Shown: positions 46,435 to 58,596, numbered from the stretch's first letter. The stretch is 64,000 bases of DNA from Lutraria lutraria (GCA_964023205.1 OZ026835.1:13846414-13910413); one strand, 5' to 3'. Numbers and translations are program-made. Notes: generated by a model from the letters alone, not told the origin.

Positions 46435-46882
46435 TATCGATTTTTTAAATTTTATGTCGAAATATGGACGAAAATGTGGCAAAACCAGCTTTTAGTACTT
46501 ACTTCTGGCCCAGGCTTCCCACGTAAAAAACAGACTATCTCGAATGTCTATCATGTTTATTAATAAGCAAAAGGTGTCCTTACAAAAAACATACATTTTT
46601 CTTACAAAACTTAAATTTCGTAAATTACTGCATTTTTGGGCCGATTTCATGCCTAAGTGAACTTAGTCCTTTAGCCACATAAACTCGATTTTAGCCACAT
46701 AAATCCACTTATGGACATTTCTTTAAGTGACTCCAGTTGAACAAAGAGTCCTAACCCTAGAGTCACCCAAATCCAATTTGTTTGTACGGACAGACCGACA
46801 GAGTGACTCCAATATACCCCCTCTCAAACTTTGTTTGCGGGGTATAATTACAAAGAAATTTGAGGGTAAACTCTTTACCCAC

Positions 46883-47005
46883 CTCTCGACCTTTCATAGT
46901 AATTAATGCAGCTAGAGGTTTGGCGTAAAATCTGGAGAATGTGAAACCAAGACAACCGTACATACTGTTCGCTGTCAACTTCAAAGCTTTCTGTCGGATA
47001 TCATA
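46883..47005 (-). CDS. POLA1: POLA1 exon p: motif B, last exon present
   Basis: Acceptor GCTTCAG, donor GTGGGT. Encodes [20 protein letters not shown] then [21 protein letters not shown], containing motif B (KxTANSxYG). The next family exon, with YGDTDS, is not found to the left, where the large transposon begins about 200 bases away. Confidence 0.95.
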
Positions 47006-47194
47006 CTGAAGCAAAAAAATAATCATTTAATTTTCATCTAACATGGAATAAATGCCAATTTGTACAATTTTTTTTTCCAATTAAGCTCAAGTTTAAGGAA
47101 AAATAATTAGTGCTACAGCTAGGTTAAAGCATGAATAAGATTTAAATTCATAGCATTCTATAGTAATTCTGATCATAAGATTGAATAGATTTAC

Positions 47195-47344
47195 CTGCAT
47201 CAGTTGTTCAGGAGACAAATTGTCCTGTTTCATCAAACTCTTCACTTGTCTTCTGCTTTCTACCAATTTTCTAATCTCGGTTGGCAAGATGCCAGGTTTT
47301 AAATCAGGATCTGGTAATTCGACTTTTTCTAAATTTCCTTCTTC
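47195..47344 (-). CDS. POLA1: POLA1 exon o: GILPTEIRKLVESRRQVK
   Basis: 50 codons between acceptor TTTACAG and donor GTAAAT. Encodes PDLKPGILPTEIRKLVESRR then QVKSLMKQDNLSPEQLMQ. The fingers-domain helices precede motif B. Intact. Confidence 0.95.
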
Positions 47345-47486
47345 CTGTAAAAGGGTGATCTTTATTAGAGTTGTCCGCTAACACAGGTTTGTTTGTATGT
47401 TTAAAGTAAGAATTAGAAAAGTTTTAGTTCTACAAACATCATTTATAAGGTCAAGCAACCCTAAGTATGACTTTTTTTCTAGCCTA

Positions 47487-47774
<288 letters not shown>

Positions 47775-47859
47775 TTATGATTTTCTTGCACATCAAAATT
47801 AAAATTAATGGTATTTTATCAAGAGTGCCAAACTGTCACAAAATATACCAATCAAATCA

Positions 47860-48010
47860 TCAGGAGAAAATTGGCTGAAAGCAGACAAGGTCTAATTCAT
47901 CACTAATGCTGAATCAGGGGCTATATTTCAAGTGTTCCAGGGACAATTTTTCTGGTTTAATATAAACTTGGCTGAAATATACCCATAATGTTTAGACTAT
48001 GTTTGGTAAC
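47860..48010 (+). repeat. Dispersed repeat, copy 2 (relative at 29510-29645)
   Basis: In-order short matches to 29510-29645, including 'AATGCTGAATCAGGGG'. Lies in a POLA1 intron. Confidence 0.45.
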
Positions 48011-48273
48011 AATTGAATGGGACTGTTGAACAGCGAAGTGGGGCTTTAAAGGAACTTCAGATTGTCGCCATGTTTTTGTCTCTGTTTGACCAAGTTACTC
48101 GAGCTAAGAAGACAACACAAAAACAATGATGACTCACAACAGATTGTCATCCTAAGCCCCCCAATACTTATAGCATGTACAGTGTTCTCAGACATATCTT
48201 GAAATCTGCAGGAAATTTACTGCACAGATTGAAATGGTCATTATATGACATATTATGGTATGTAATTACTTAC

Positions 48274-48373
48274 CTTTCTTTGGTTCTAACACAAGACCAC
48301 CAGTGTAAGAAGGTTTACGTTGACCTTGTGTCTTTTTTGATGTGCTAGAGTCGATTTCATCATCTTCCTCAAC
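48274..48373 (-). CDS. POLA1: POLA1 exon m: YTGGLVLEPKK
   Basis: Acceptor TATCAG, donor GTAAGT. Encodes VEEDDEIDSSTSKKTQGQRK then PSYTGGLVLEPKK. Ends in phase 1 as the next exon requires. Confidence 0.95.
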
Positions 48374-48950
48374 CTGATAGATAAAAGTTTACTACCATTA
48401 TCAATCTATCAGCATAAGAAGCAACAGATCTGATTACTTAAGATTATTAACAGAAATTTCATCACCTCATAGAATAATCCAGTAACCCCTCTGATATAAT
48501 GCTCACAACAATGATATTTTAAGGTGTTGAGACATCTCCAATAAATATTACCTTGACTTTGACTTACAGATCAATCTACATGTAATACGTGTGACATTAA
48601 ACATATCTATTTTTCTTCTTATTTTTTCTTCATCATATATATCATACTCAACTGTGGTACAAAGTTTGACTGGATTCTCCATTACACTGGTTTTAATTAT
48701 TAGTAAGAGCTGACAATATCAATAGTAGAATAGAGAAGACATTTCAAATAGAATACTATTAAAAATTGTTAAGCAAAATTCAACACAATATGAAATTATC
48801 TTTTATCAGTCAGGGGAGGTAATCTAGGTATTTTTCTCTAAAGAGCAATTTATCTGTATTCTTTAAAGTTTTAAGTTTACTTCCTTTTTATCATGGGAAC
48901 AAAAATAGACATACTTTATTTAGAACAATCAAATAAAGAGACACACATAC

Positions 48951-49067
48951 CACAATTGCCTTCTTTTTATACTCCTTATCTTGAACAATGTAATCTTTCT
49001 CCGAGAAAGCATGGAGTAATAATAAATACTCATTTCTCTCCGCTCGTCCTCCCAGCAATGTCCGACT
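48951..49067 (-). CDS. POLA1: POLA1 exon l: [21 protein letters not shown]
   Basis: Acceptor TTTTCAG, donor GTATGT. Encodes [20 protein letters not shown] then [19 protein letters not shown]. One extra Leu compared with the usual LLLHAF. Intact. Confidence 0.95.
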
Positions 49068-49139
49068 CTGAAAACCCAAGTATAACGGTTGAATCTTACA
49101 ATTTTTATTTTCCTTGTAGAAGCCTCTGTGACTGAGATC

Positions 49140-49270
49140 TCTGTCCCTTACAGCTGTGAGTTTGATGAAGCAGTCCAGCTAGATTATGGAAGTTTGCTGG
49201 TGTATGCCTGAAATCTTCCTCCACCAATAAAGCTGGCAGTCATCAAATGATCCTGGCTGTTGGTAAAACT
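49140..49270 (-). repeat. Dispersed repeat 'CCAACAGCCAGGATCATTTG' family, inverted copy
   Basis: The reverse complement reads CCAACAGCCAGGATCATTTG then 'CCAGCTTTA', matching 58640-58770. Confidence 0.5.
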
Positions 49271-49633
49271 TTAAACCTCAGCCACTGTGAACAATTTATT
49301 ATGGTCAGATATCCTGACTTTTTGATTGTAGCGAAATCTATGGGGCCATCCTTAAAAAATATTGTTTGGAGTTATGCTGCCTACTCACAGAAAGCGGCCC
49401 AATCCAACTTTTTTTGGTCTCTTGGGTAAATTTTTATTTCAATATATAAATAGCATTTTGACAGGTATTTTTAATTCAATGTGAAAAATAAATAGCAAAA
49501 AAATATTTCTACCTACCTAAATTCTCTGGGTAGGGTTACCTCAAACAAATGTTTTTTTAAGGACAGCCTGAACTGAACAATAGTTTTGTTTCAGGCCAAA
49601 TGAATTATATTCCAGTAAACATAGAATACTCAC

Positions 49634-49763
49634 CGTAACATTTCCACAAATGGATGTAATCTGTAGAGCTAAAGGTATCACATTTAATTCGTACATAATC
49701 TTCAGTATATGACTCGAATCCATCAACGTCATTTCAACCAGTTTCATTAACACTTCTGAGTTG
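49634..49763 (-). CDS. POLA1: POLA1 exon k: LNVIPLALQITSICGN
   Basis: Acceptor TTGTAG, donor GTGAGT. Encodes EVLMKLVEMTLMDSSHILKI then MYELNVIPLALQITSICGNV and T. The last codon is ACG (Thr) where the family has Met (GNIMSRT), a single change. Intact frame. Confidence 0.95.
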
Positions 49764-49841
49764 CTACAATACGTAAATATTAAGTCAGAAACAATGCTCA
49801 ACCAGTCTAAATAACTCAGGTGAGTCAGAACTTCAGTCATT

Positions 49842-49865
49842 GTACGGCGGCCGGAGACGCCGTAC
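49842..49865. repeat. GC-rich short palindrome
   Basis: GTACGGCG and CGCCGTAC pair around an 8-base loop. It is unusual in this AT-rich intron and may belong to a buried MITE. Confidence 0.4.
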
Positions 49866-49959
49866 ACTCTGGTATGCTTATTTTTAAGTGGCAATGCAAA
49901 ATCGCAACTTCTTGCACCGAGCAGATTACTGATAGTGCCCGAAAATATCCGCAATGGTC

Positions 49960-51600
49960 ATCACGTGATATAAACAAAACAGAAATAGAGCGAGGTCACG
50001 TGTTACTCACACCAGTTAGTGTTAGCTTGATGACGCAGTCGCTATATCTATAGACTAAGAATGGAGCGAGCTCGATAAACAACGACGGGAATGAATCTGC
50101 CAATCTGTCAATATACGAACCGAATCCAATCCTACTATAGTAAACAAACATGGCGTTGAATTTAGTACACTATCAAGCATTGTGTTATATTACTGAGGAT
50201 GAACAAAAACTACTTTTTAAGTGCTGTTCATGTGTACATACAGACTGTGTATTATTCAAGTTGTTAATCGGACTCGCTAATAGTCTCAATGATCACATGA
50301 CATTCACCGAATACTAGTAGCTGTTTCATATCGTTGTCGTCTCGTCAATGTCAATCACCTATAAATTACTATAAAACGTGTCAATATTTCAATAGAAGTA
50401 GTTTCAGTTGACTGAGAATTTGTCTCTGCCTGGTGCGCTACAAGAGAACTAGTTTAGTATTTTTATGGGCACTGTGACGACAGGGTTCGACATTAAGGCA
50501 GGTCCGAACGACAATCAATAGCTTACTGGTCCAGTCTAGTGCATCTTGCTGTTTGGTAGCCCGAATGGTCGTGCTCTTGAAAATGCAGCCGAAACTCTTT
50601 ATATCAAAGGACTTAGGAAAAATTGTTCGATCTAAATGAACTTCGATGTACATTTGTATAAATTATTAGAGAAATTTGCTGTGTTTATTACATTTTGGAG
50701 CGATTTTATACGTTTCAATGTATTTATTTTAGCAATATGTCGCAAATAATCAAAACATTATAAACATATTCACACAGACTAATTTTATAATCGCGAGCGT
50801 GGACACTGACTTGTTTACGCAATTGTCATTAACTAAATATCGATTTTGGAGCTCAATACAAAAATGTCCGATCAGGTGAGAAATGATGACATAATTGATT
50901 CGGCATAGACGGTCACTTTATGGTTAGATATAGATGGTCACTTTACAGTTGAAAATCTATGTTTGGGACCGTTATACCAGGTTTTTACGACAATGTACCC
51001 TCAGACAACGGAGTATATTATTTTTGGAGACTTTATTTAAATATTTTAAATGCATTCCAGCAGATATTGCAACGTCTGATACATCGAGGTGATAGTTTCC
51101 CCTGATTTTAATTTTAGGGTGGAAACAGGGACTACATATAGAGTACCTCGTGAACTGTAGAACCATATGACCAGATTCATGAGATTCATTAAGCATCAAC
51201 GGCTTGTATTTTTGATAGAGTAGATGATCACTTTAGTTTCAGGATCAGTTAAGTCAAAATAACAAATTCGTTTGATCTGAAACTTCGCACATCCTGATAA
51301 AAATGTTACATAGGTCACATTCTAGTATTGAATTGCCGGATGCGATTTTGCGCCGTACAAATATTTAACTTGTATATTTTTAAATCAATTATAGATTTTT
51401 TATGCAAGAAAATATAAACAAAGAAAAACCTAAACATATACAGAGATAAAATCTAAGGGTATATGCTTGCCCTACTATATCCCACAGATTTTGTAAACAG
51501 ATTTGTTCTACAAAAAAAACTGATGCAAATGATCATCAAATCTGCAGAATTCCATGGAAAAATCACACCACTTTATATAAGCTTTTCACAGGACACTTTC
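49960..51600. other. POLA1 intron, no gene seen
   Basis: No recognised exon. CAGGGTTCGACATTAAGGCA at about 50478 looks like a hAT terminus, but no partner was found. Confidence 0.35.
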
Positions 51601-51615
51601 ACACCCAAATTGTAC

Positions 51616-51803
51616 CTGTACATATTCCTGATGGTATCAAAGTCTAGATCCACTCTGGATTGTTTTAATATCTGAGAAGTCAGCTCTGTAAGGTCAAAAC
51701 TTTTCAACCGCATTAATTCCTTGGCCGATATTTTAATATCACACACAATAGGACCACATGTTGCTGACTTCTCCATGAACGATGACCCTCTTCCAGGATG
51801 ACT
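51616..51803 (-). CDS. POLA1: POLA1 exon j: EKSATCGPIVCDIKISAKEL
   Basis: 62 codons plus 2 nt. Acceptor TTTACAG, donor GTACAA. Encodes GRGSSFMEKSATCGPIVCDI, KISAKELMRLKSFDLTELTS and QILKQSRVDLDFDTIRNMY. Intact. Confidence 0.95.
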
Positions 51804-52251
51804 CTGTAAAGAAGATTTAATTATCAAACTAAGAAATAATTCTACACTCATACCAACAGTCTTGACCGCTGATGTGACTCTGTGAATTGCGAACAGATCT
51901 TCCTAACAGACTGGACTGCTCGAGAGCCTGAACAAAGTTGAAACCTCATTTTCTTAGAGATCAAACACCAAATACATAAATTTTTAAGCCATATTTCAAT
52001 AGTACTTTAGTTATTAAACTGGCATGCATTTAGTCCAGACAGTTTTCTGGATTCTGTTCCAGGATTTACCTAGTCCTCTTCAAGTTACTGCTCCACTTCA
52101 ATCAGTGGTGGAAAAAAGGAATAGCATTGGACATAATGTATTCCATCAAATCCCCACAGAGAAAATATGTCATGCCTTGCATTCTATTTGTTAAGCATAA
52201 CAAACACGCAGAATCAGCAACAACAACCGCTATTCATACACTTTCACTTAC

Positions 52252-52368
52252 AGATAGTTTTGGCATTACAGTCCTCTTTAATCTTCCAATCTTTGACCAG
52301 TGTGGTATTTTATTTGCATTGATTCTATGCAGCAGAACATCTAAATCATAGCCATAAATATCATGACC
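52252..52368 (-). CDS. POLA1: POLA1 exon i: [16 protein letters not shown]
   Basis: 39 codons between acceptor TTTTTCAG and donor [26 protein letters not shown] then [19 protein letters not shown]. Near family consensus. Intact. Confidence 0.95.
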
Positions 52369-52812
52369 CTGAAAAATAGAATGCACCAAATACTGAAAAT
52401 CTTTTTGTAAAAAGTTTTAGTGTTTAATGCATGTCTTAAAGAAAACCTGAATTTGCACTTAACCCACACTTAACCCACTAGCCCAAAGCCCAGGACTAGT
52501 AAATTTCTATTTAGACTTTACCAATATTGTATACTCAGGCTAGTGGTTAATTGTTAATTTTATTAGCTCACTGATAGTTCAGGCATATGCTATAACATCT
52601 TTTTAGTTCAAACACAGATTAAAACAGTAAACAATATTCATTTCAGATAAATCAATTTAAATCATTTTGTACTAACAAGTAAGAGTAATTTTGAATTATT
52701 CATATAATAAAAGTGATAAATTCATTTATAAAGAATCATGTGTCTGATTTGCCATGTTTACAGTTAGTAAAATCTGAAGTTAATTGATAGAAAAGTACCT
52801 CAATTTACTTAC

Positions 52813-52836
52813 AACAATTACATCAGCATCAAAGAG
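52813..52836 (-). CDS. POLA1: POLA1 exon h: DADVIV micro-exon
   Basis: A 24 nt exon read LFDADVIV between acceptor CCTAG and donor GTAAGT. It supplies the DPDxIV that precedes GHNIYG in the family. The size is unusual and the acceptor is inferred only because a TAG lies immediately upstream, so part of the exon may have been lost. Confidence 0.5.
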
Positions 52837-53001
52837 CTAGGTTCACTAACCATGGATATTTGCCCAACATTTTGATGAAGCAAAGGCTGGGTTAGTCAAA
52901 AGAACATGTGGTTATTGCTATGAATTACTTTGAATAAAAAAGGAAGCAGGAATGTAGCAATGTTGTATAGTGTATTTATAAATTGGTTAGAATATTCACC
53001 A

Positions 53002-53092
53002 GCCTGATTAGCTCAGTTGGTAGAGCATCTGACTTGCAAGCACGAGGTTGCGGGTTCAAGCCCCGCATCGGGTACATTATTTTCCTCCTATT
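53002..53092 (+). mobile_element. tRNA-Ala-derived SINE, copy 3 (best preserved)
   Basis: GCCTGATTAGCTCAGTTGGT starts a tRNA-like head. Box A is TTAGCTCAGTTGG, the anticodon loop is CTTGCAA (TGC, Ala) and box B GGTTCAAGCCC is in a paired T-arm (GCGGG/CCCGC). The tail TACATTATTTTCCTCCTATT is shared with the other copies. Acceptor strands pair (GCCTGAT with ATCGGGT). The mispaired anticodon stem and the tail mark it as a SINE. Confidence 0.8.
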
Positions 53093-53149
53093 ACATAATT
53101 ATGTATAACTTGCATATTTTGATACTTGTTTGTGAATTGAGTAGTGTAA

Positions 53150-53245
53150 ACTAGGGCTAAATCATGAGAAAAACTCCATATGGCCCTCACTGGGGAATGA
53201 ATCCATGACCGCTAGTACTGTAGGGCTTAGTCGGACACTTTACCA
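53150..53245 (-). repeat. tRNA-like remnant
   Basis: The minus strand has ATGTGGTAAAGTGTCCGAC (box-A-like) and GGATTCATTCCCC (weak box B). Degraded SINE-like sequence. Confidence 0.3.
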
Positions 53246-53249
53246 CATG

Positions 53250-55395
53250 TGAATAGATAAATAGTTTTCCAAAAAACAAGACTGTTGAAAGGGGCCAGTA
53301 TTACTATATATAATATACTCGCATTATAAGTATATGGAATTATGTGAAATATTGATGCTGTAGTGTGTACATGTGCTGCTGAGTATGGGAGTGTTGACCA
53401 CTTGTCAGAGATGCAATGCTGATGTCATGGGGTCCTACCATAATCTATCTGACTTACTATGCTATATTAACTTCATTATTAGAGGCGGATTCAGGAGGAT
53501 GGCCCACACAGCACCTCCCCTGCCCCCAAAAGTCACCGAGCATGGATTGAAATGAAATATGATATATATATAGCAACCGCAACCAATTAAATGAGAAAAA
53601 AACAGACCAGACAAGCTCACCAGAATGCACCATTTCACTTCTTCAAATGAAAAATCTTCACAGCCTCCCCACTGTCTACTTTCCTAAATATTACACCAAC
53701 GCCCCCTAGATCTGCCTCTGATTATTATAAGTGTATAATGCCAGTACTGTATGGATTACAAATATTCATTAAACCTGCATTTCAATAGAATTGAATTGTA
53801 TGTATTTATCTTCTTGCAGTATCATTATAATTATGCCAGTTCAGATCTATGAAGTGTAAGAAGTTGTAGGCCTTCTGAATAGTTTACTAGTAAGTATGGT
53901 CAGTCAAAATATGTTTAGTTTCTCTGGCACTTTTTCAACAAAAAAAACAAGAACATATTTATATTCTTCATACTTCTTCTCTATTTGGTGCTGATTTTTA
54001 TTAATGAGGATTTGTCTGTTAAATCATGTTAATGAGGATGAATGTTTAACTGATTAACTAATTATGTTCATCTGTGTGCAAAACATCTTACATCAACTGA
54101 AATCATAATGTAAATCAAATTGGTATGTTTTCCATTGAATACTTTTCTTGACTGTGTACACATCAATAATTTGCATTAATTATATTGTAATTATTTTCAG
54201 TTGTTTATCTGTCAATTATTTATCTTTCAGTATATTGTAGTCATAACAAGTTCTTACCACTGTTGAAGATCTGGAGAATTTCAATATACTGCTATGATCC
54301 AGCCATTAAAATGAAATATACTGGTTGTTACAAGTGGTAATTGTAAAGCATTTTCAAAAACATCTTACTACATGATTTCTGTAACCAAAGCTCTTGGTAT
54401 AATATTCAGCAGGAAAGTAGGCTATTTCACTGATTGATAATTCATTTCTAACAGATGCCCCCCCCCCCCCCCAAATCCGCTAGTGCTTTATTGTTCTGAA
54501 TATGATATATCTTTCATGATCATTTTGCTACATTGATGTCATAAAATATTGCTATTATAATAATTGTGATATATTTTCAGGAAGATTTTATTGCAATATT
54601 GTGAGTAAAAACAATTCAGTTTAAAATTTGTACTTGCTTCACTTCTGTACATGTTTGAAATTAATATTTTCTTTTAATATATATGCATTATTGAAATATA
54701 TGTATATTTATACAAGCTTTCCACTGAAGACATCAAATTTATGCAAACAGCATTGTAAACTTTTATTCTATGTGTGTTTGTTGATAAAAACGTTTTGACA
54801 TATTGTATGTATCATGTGTATGTAAAATAAATGCAGATTGCAGAAGTACAAAACAGAGATTCCTTATTTACTTGCATATACAGTAATGAACATTTTTGGG
54901 GTAAATTAATCTAGTCCCATGGAACCAAATATCTAAATGCACTACAATATAATGTTGTACCACTTATTGGCAATCAAGCATCATGAAAACTACATGAACT
55001 ATCGAATAATACATTCCAATAATGCTTGAAATAATACCACAGTTACTGGTCATATTAAAGAATGATTCAGTTGCCATGGAAACTTGAAACATTTAAATAC
55101 AAAATCAGTTTATTTATTCATCCATTTAGGAAAACTTGAATAACTATCACAAGTTTTTTTATAAATCTCAAAAATGAGATTGTTTAATTAATTTCAATAT
55201 GTTACCATGGCAACCAAAAGAATACACTTATAAATATCAACATTACCCATTTTCATTACATATACAACAAAACTGATCACATTTCATCTAATTAATAGAT
55301 GAATAAAGCATTTTTTTTCATTATATAGCAAAATATTATTTTTGTTGCCATGGCAACACTTCCAATAATAGAGTTTTAAAATTTGCGTTTTCTTT
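53250..55395. other. POLA1 intron, no gene seen
   Basis: AT-rich. A C run lies at about 54457-54472. No exons recognised. Confidence 0.35.
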
Positions 55396-55400
55396 GAATA

Positions 55401-57519
55401 GACGATTCTATTTCCATCAATTAGACCGCCGCCATTGTTTTATCACGTGACCGTCCGCCATTACAGGAGTGAAAGTTCCTAAGAAGTATGCGAGTTGATT
55501 ACCGAAAAAAAATCTATAACCGCAAGTTTTTGTCTGTAAAAATGACACAGAAGGAGCAATTTCGTTAGTATTTGCTAGCGGAGTAGTGTATAATAATGAA
55601 TATACCTGTAAATAAATGATTTGCCTATCTTGTGTCTTTTATTATTTGTTTAATTGCTAATATGAGACCTCAGACTGTTTCTACCTGCCTTCATAAGCAG
55701 AAAACGAATGCTTGATCAGATTTTAATTATTCAATTTAATATCTGGTGCTATATATAGATCCTTGGCTTTTGAACAGACATGCATTAATTAGCGTGTGAT
55801 GATGATGGTGCTCGTCGTAATTTCTTTGTTTTCTTCGTAATGATGATGATAATGATGGTGGTGGTGATCGTGTGCTGGTTGTGATAAAAACTTTGTTGCA
55901 TGAATGTGATTGTTTAAAACCACGTTTTCCTTTCAGAACTGCATGATGACAAATTTAATGTGATGTATTCGTTGTCAATTTCATATTCCTGTGTCCACTT
56001 TTTGGAATATGTCACATCTGACACGTGTGATATATTCGGTCGAATTTTTCACTCGTGTTACATATTCGATCTGTGACATGTGTGACTCGATCAACAATAG
56101 TTAATCAATAATAAACAGCAACAGTTCATGAAAAAAAATCAATTAGTAATTTTATATCACAGTTCTTATAGCTTTTTACTGAAATAACATCTAGCTGATA
56201 ATGATTTTACATTTTATTTTCAAATTATAGACAAGTGACACACTTTGTTTATGTTGTACGTGTACCTAAAACAATCACCAAGGTCCCAATATGCTACTAT
56301 TAATCCAATTCCACATCATTAAAACATCAGATAAGATGTCACACGCATATACTGTCTCAGCAAGTTTTATGATACCGAGACAGGAAAACAGGAAATTGAC
56401 AGCTGACTTCAAAAAGAAGCACCGACACTTAAAGACATTGAACCAGGAATGCGAGGCAAGTGCGTTATGGACCAGCAAGACCCCTGTTTCCACAGTAGGG
56501 GGTAATAAAACAGACAGGGTCATTGATAGACTAGCTTCTCTTTACATAATCAGTTACTCTATGCTTATAAAAACAACAGGAATTTAGTCATAAACTTATA
56601 CCATATCAATAAAATTATGACCCTACTTTTTTACTAGGTGTCAAGTCTACAGACCATGACCAGCCAGGATTAATCCAATTAGGGACAATAAAACAATTAA
56701 GAGATTAGACCTCATGTGGATTTGGGAGGGGGGTCACTTATATAGTAGCTGTTCAATGTCTATTAGATGACTGTGTAATATGGCAAACCTAAGTGTGATC
56801 GTGTGATCAATTAATTAGCGACTTTCGGTTGTTCAATTAAAATTATGGATCACTGCATGATACAAATGATATACTGGGTGCTTATGCCTTATCGTTAATA
56901 AAAACTATTTTGTAAAATACCTGCGATATGCGTAAAGACAAACTGAATATATTTATTTAAAATCATTGCAATGAACTCTGTACAGTGATTTATTTTATGT
57001 ATACAACTATGGTTTAGTTTTTAAATCTATAAATTGACTAAATATATATGACTGGATAATAAACAACGAAGAAGTTACTACGCTTTCCTATTCATTTGCT
57101 GTAGTTTTCACTATTTTACTAAAGATGTACATTATGTTTGTTTGAATTAATGTTCACAATGAAATGGAATTGTTTTATTAATTATGGCAATGAAATATCG
57201 GAACATTGTGATATTAGTTTACTAAATTTTACAATGATATATTGACAATTTAATAATGCTGTACTTCTATAATTTGTGTTAAAATGTATGTCGCTATGTG
57301 TGTCTGGCACGTAGAATTACCCATTCATTTAGTCTTTTTTTTATTGTTAGACCAATCAAACACAACATATTGTCTACCACCACCGCGCTTATAAGGCATT
57401 TTTACTGATTTATTTACTATCAGTTTCTTTGTGTTTGCACTCCTGTAATGGCGGATAGGAGATTGAAGAGTACTTTTTCAGGGGAGGTAAATCGTACAAA
57501 ATTTAAAAATAGAATCGTC
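55401..57519. mobile_element. DNA element with GACGATTCTATTT ends (non-autonomous)
   Basis: Left end GACGATTCTATTT and right end, in reverse complement, GACGATTCTATTT, lie between TA dinucleotides (55399-55400 and 57520-57521). A second inverted block, TCCGCCATTACAGGAGTG, lies about 70 bases inside each end. The core at 56340-56770 matches 8260-9190. The TA flanks suggest Tc1/mariner-like mobilisation. No transposase seen. Confidence 0.75.
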
Positions 57520-57587
57520 TATATGATGAATAGAGAACCTATAATGAGATTTTTGACAAAAATTGACACAGCCCTTAGTGAACCTAC

Positions 57588-57665
57588 CCCTTTGTGTATT
57601 TCAGCCAGTAGAAAGGCAAGCAGAGCTCTCTCTGTGGGCATCATATCAACCTTCATCTTCTTGCT
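57588..57665 (-). CDS. POLA1: POLA1 exon g: KKMKVDMMPTERALLAFLLAEIHK
   Basis: Acceptor ATTTCAG, donor GTAGGT. Encodes SKKMKVDMMPTERALLAFLL then AEIHKG, matching the ERxLLxFxLAxxHK helix. The preceding frame is also open (YTCEFCDQPFLPCLVRIDRY), but its meaning is unclear. The right edge of the element at 55401-57519 is about 70 bases away. Confidence 0.8.
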
Positions 57666-58012
57666 CTGAAATGATTCAACATACCTGTCTATACGAACCA
57701 GACAAGGCAGAAAGGGTTGGTCACAGAACTCACATGTATACAGAAGATGCTAGTATCTGGACAAAATTAAACAATCTATTCATTTTTTCAGTAAGGGCAG
57801 TTGGAAAAGAAATTTCTCGCACAGAAATAATTTTTTCAGTAAAATAAACACATCACTTCACTTGCACAGAAATCAAAACCATTTTTCAACATACAATAGT
57901 CAACTTTTACTTGTTTTCATCAAACGAAAATCTTCCTTTTCTTATTTTTCTACACTGCTAACTTCCAAATATCTTACCCAAACCTTTGTGAGTGGAAACT
58001 AGACAAGTCTGA

Positions 58013-58596
58013 CAGTAAATCTAATGCACAGAACTTGAGAAGATACATAAGCATTTAACACAAACTTTTAGAAATAATTAAAATACAAGTAGAATTTCAT
58101 GATTAAGCGACTCATGATTAACTCATTAAGCAGTCGTGGATCAGAAATCTTTTAATAACTTGTCTCGCCTGTTTCTGAATTTTATCTTTAAAATCCCACG
58201 GAAAAATGCAGTCATTGGGTTTGCTTATTACTGAAAGAATAAATAAACAATAAAATATAATCAAGGGAGATAATTTCAAAAATGAGAAAAGAGTAATGGT
58301 TCCTGTACACAGCAGATCTTGTTCTTTATTATTGTGAGAAAAAAATTCTGAATATAATTAGTTTTTCACACAGACAATAGAAAAACGTGTTTTGGTGGAT
58401 GGATTAATGAATTAATGTTATTACATATGAAAAGATCTGGGGGATTTTGTCGACATAATGGCGGTTGCTGGTCGCGTTGAGCAAAGGTCGCTTAATACAT
58501 TAAAATCATAGTGCAAAAACGCTCGGGGGATTTTTGAAGTGGTCGCTTAAGAAAAAGGTCGCTTAATACACGTGGTCACATGAGCAAGATTTACTG
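58013..58596. mobile_element. Possible pogo-like MITE
   Basis: CAGTAAATCT on the left is mirrored by AGATTTACTG-type sequence on the right, and 'GGTCGCTTAATAC' repeats inside. The left flank is not TA, so the boundary is uncertain. Confidence 0.4.

Larger units (their letters stand above)
40031..46674 (-). mobile_element. Large cut-and-paste transposon encoding a Zn-finger/DDE/SWIM transposase
   Basis: Left end AAAGGAGTAGGTTCA and right end, in reverse complement, AAAGGACTAAGTTCA are candidate terminal inverted repeats. About 10 bases inside, both ends share AAATCGGCCCAA. The transposase gene is on the minus strand in two exons. A tandem-repeat element is nested in its intron (41815-43406). 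The target-site duplication is not clear. The transposase resembles the ISL2EU-like group of DDE transposases found in cnidarians and molluscs; that family name is a recollection and was not searched. Confidence 0.65.

Noticed and set aside
50460..50560. hAT element starting CAGGGTTCGACATTAA
   Set aside because: No matching opposite terminus or 8 bp duplication was found nearby. At most a truncated end.
53002..53092. Functional tRNA-Ala(TGC) gene
   Set aside because: The anticodon stem is mispaired, and the same tail follows several degenerate copies, as in a SINE.
55800..55875. Coding His/Asp/Met repeat from ATGATGATG runs
   Set aside because: A simple-sequence tract inside a transposon, with no flanking protein-like frame.
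56020..56100. Possible regulatory palindrome around CACGTG-like motifs
   Set aside because: Pairing is weak and the region lies inside a non-autonomous transposon.
57448..57847. Plus-strand open frames beginning MADRRLKSTFSGEV and continuing past a TTTCAG
   Set aside because: They run antisense to POLA1 exon g and over the end of the 55401-57519 element. The recognisable protein is on the minus strand.
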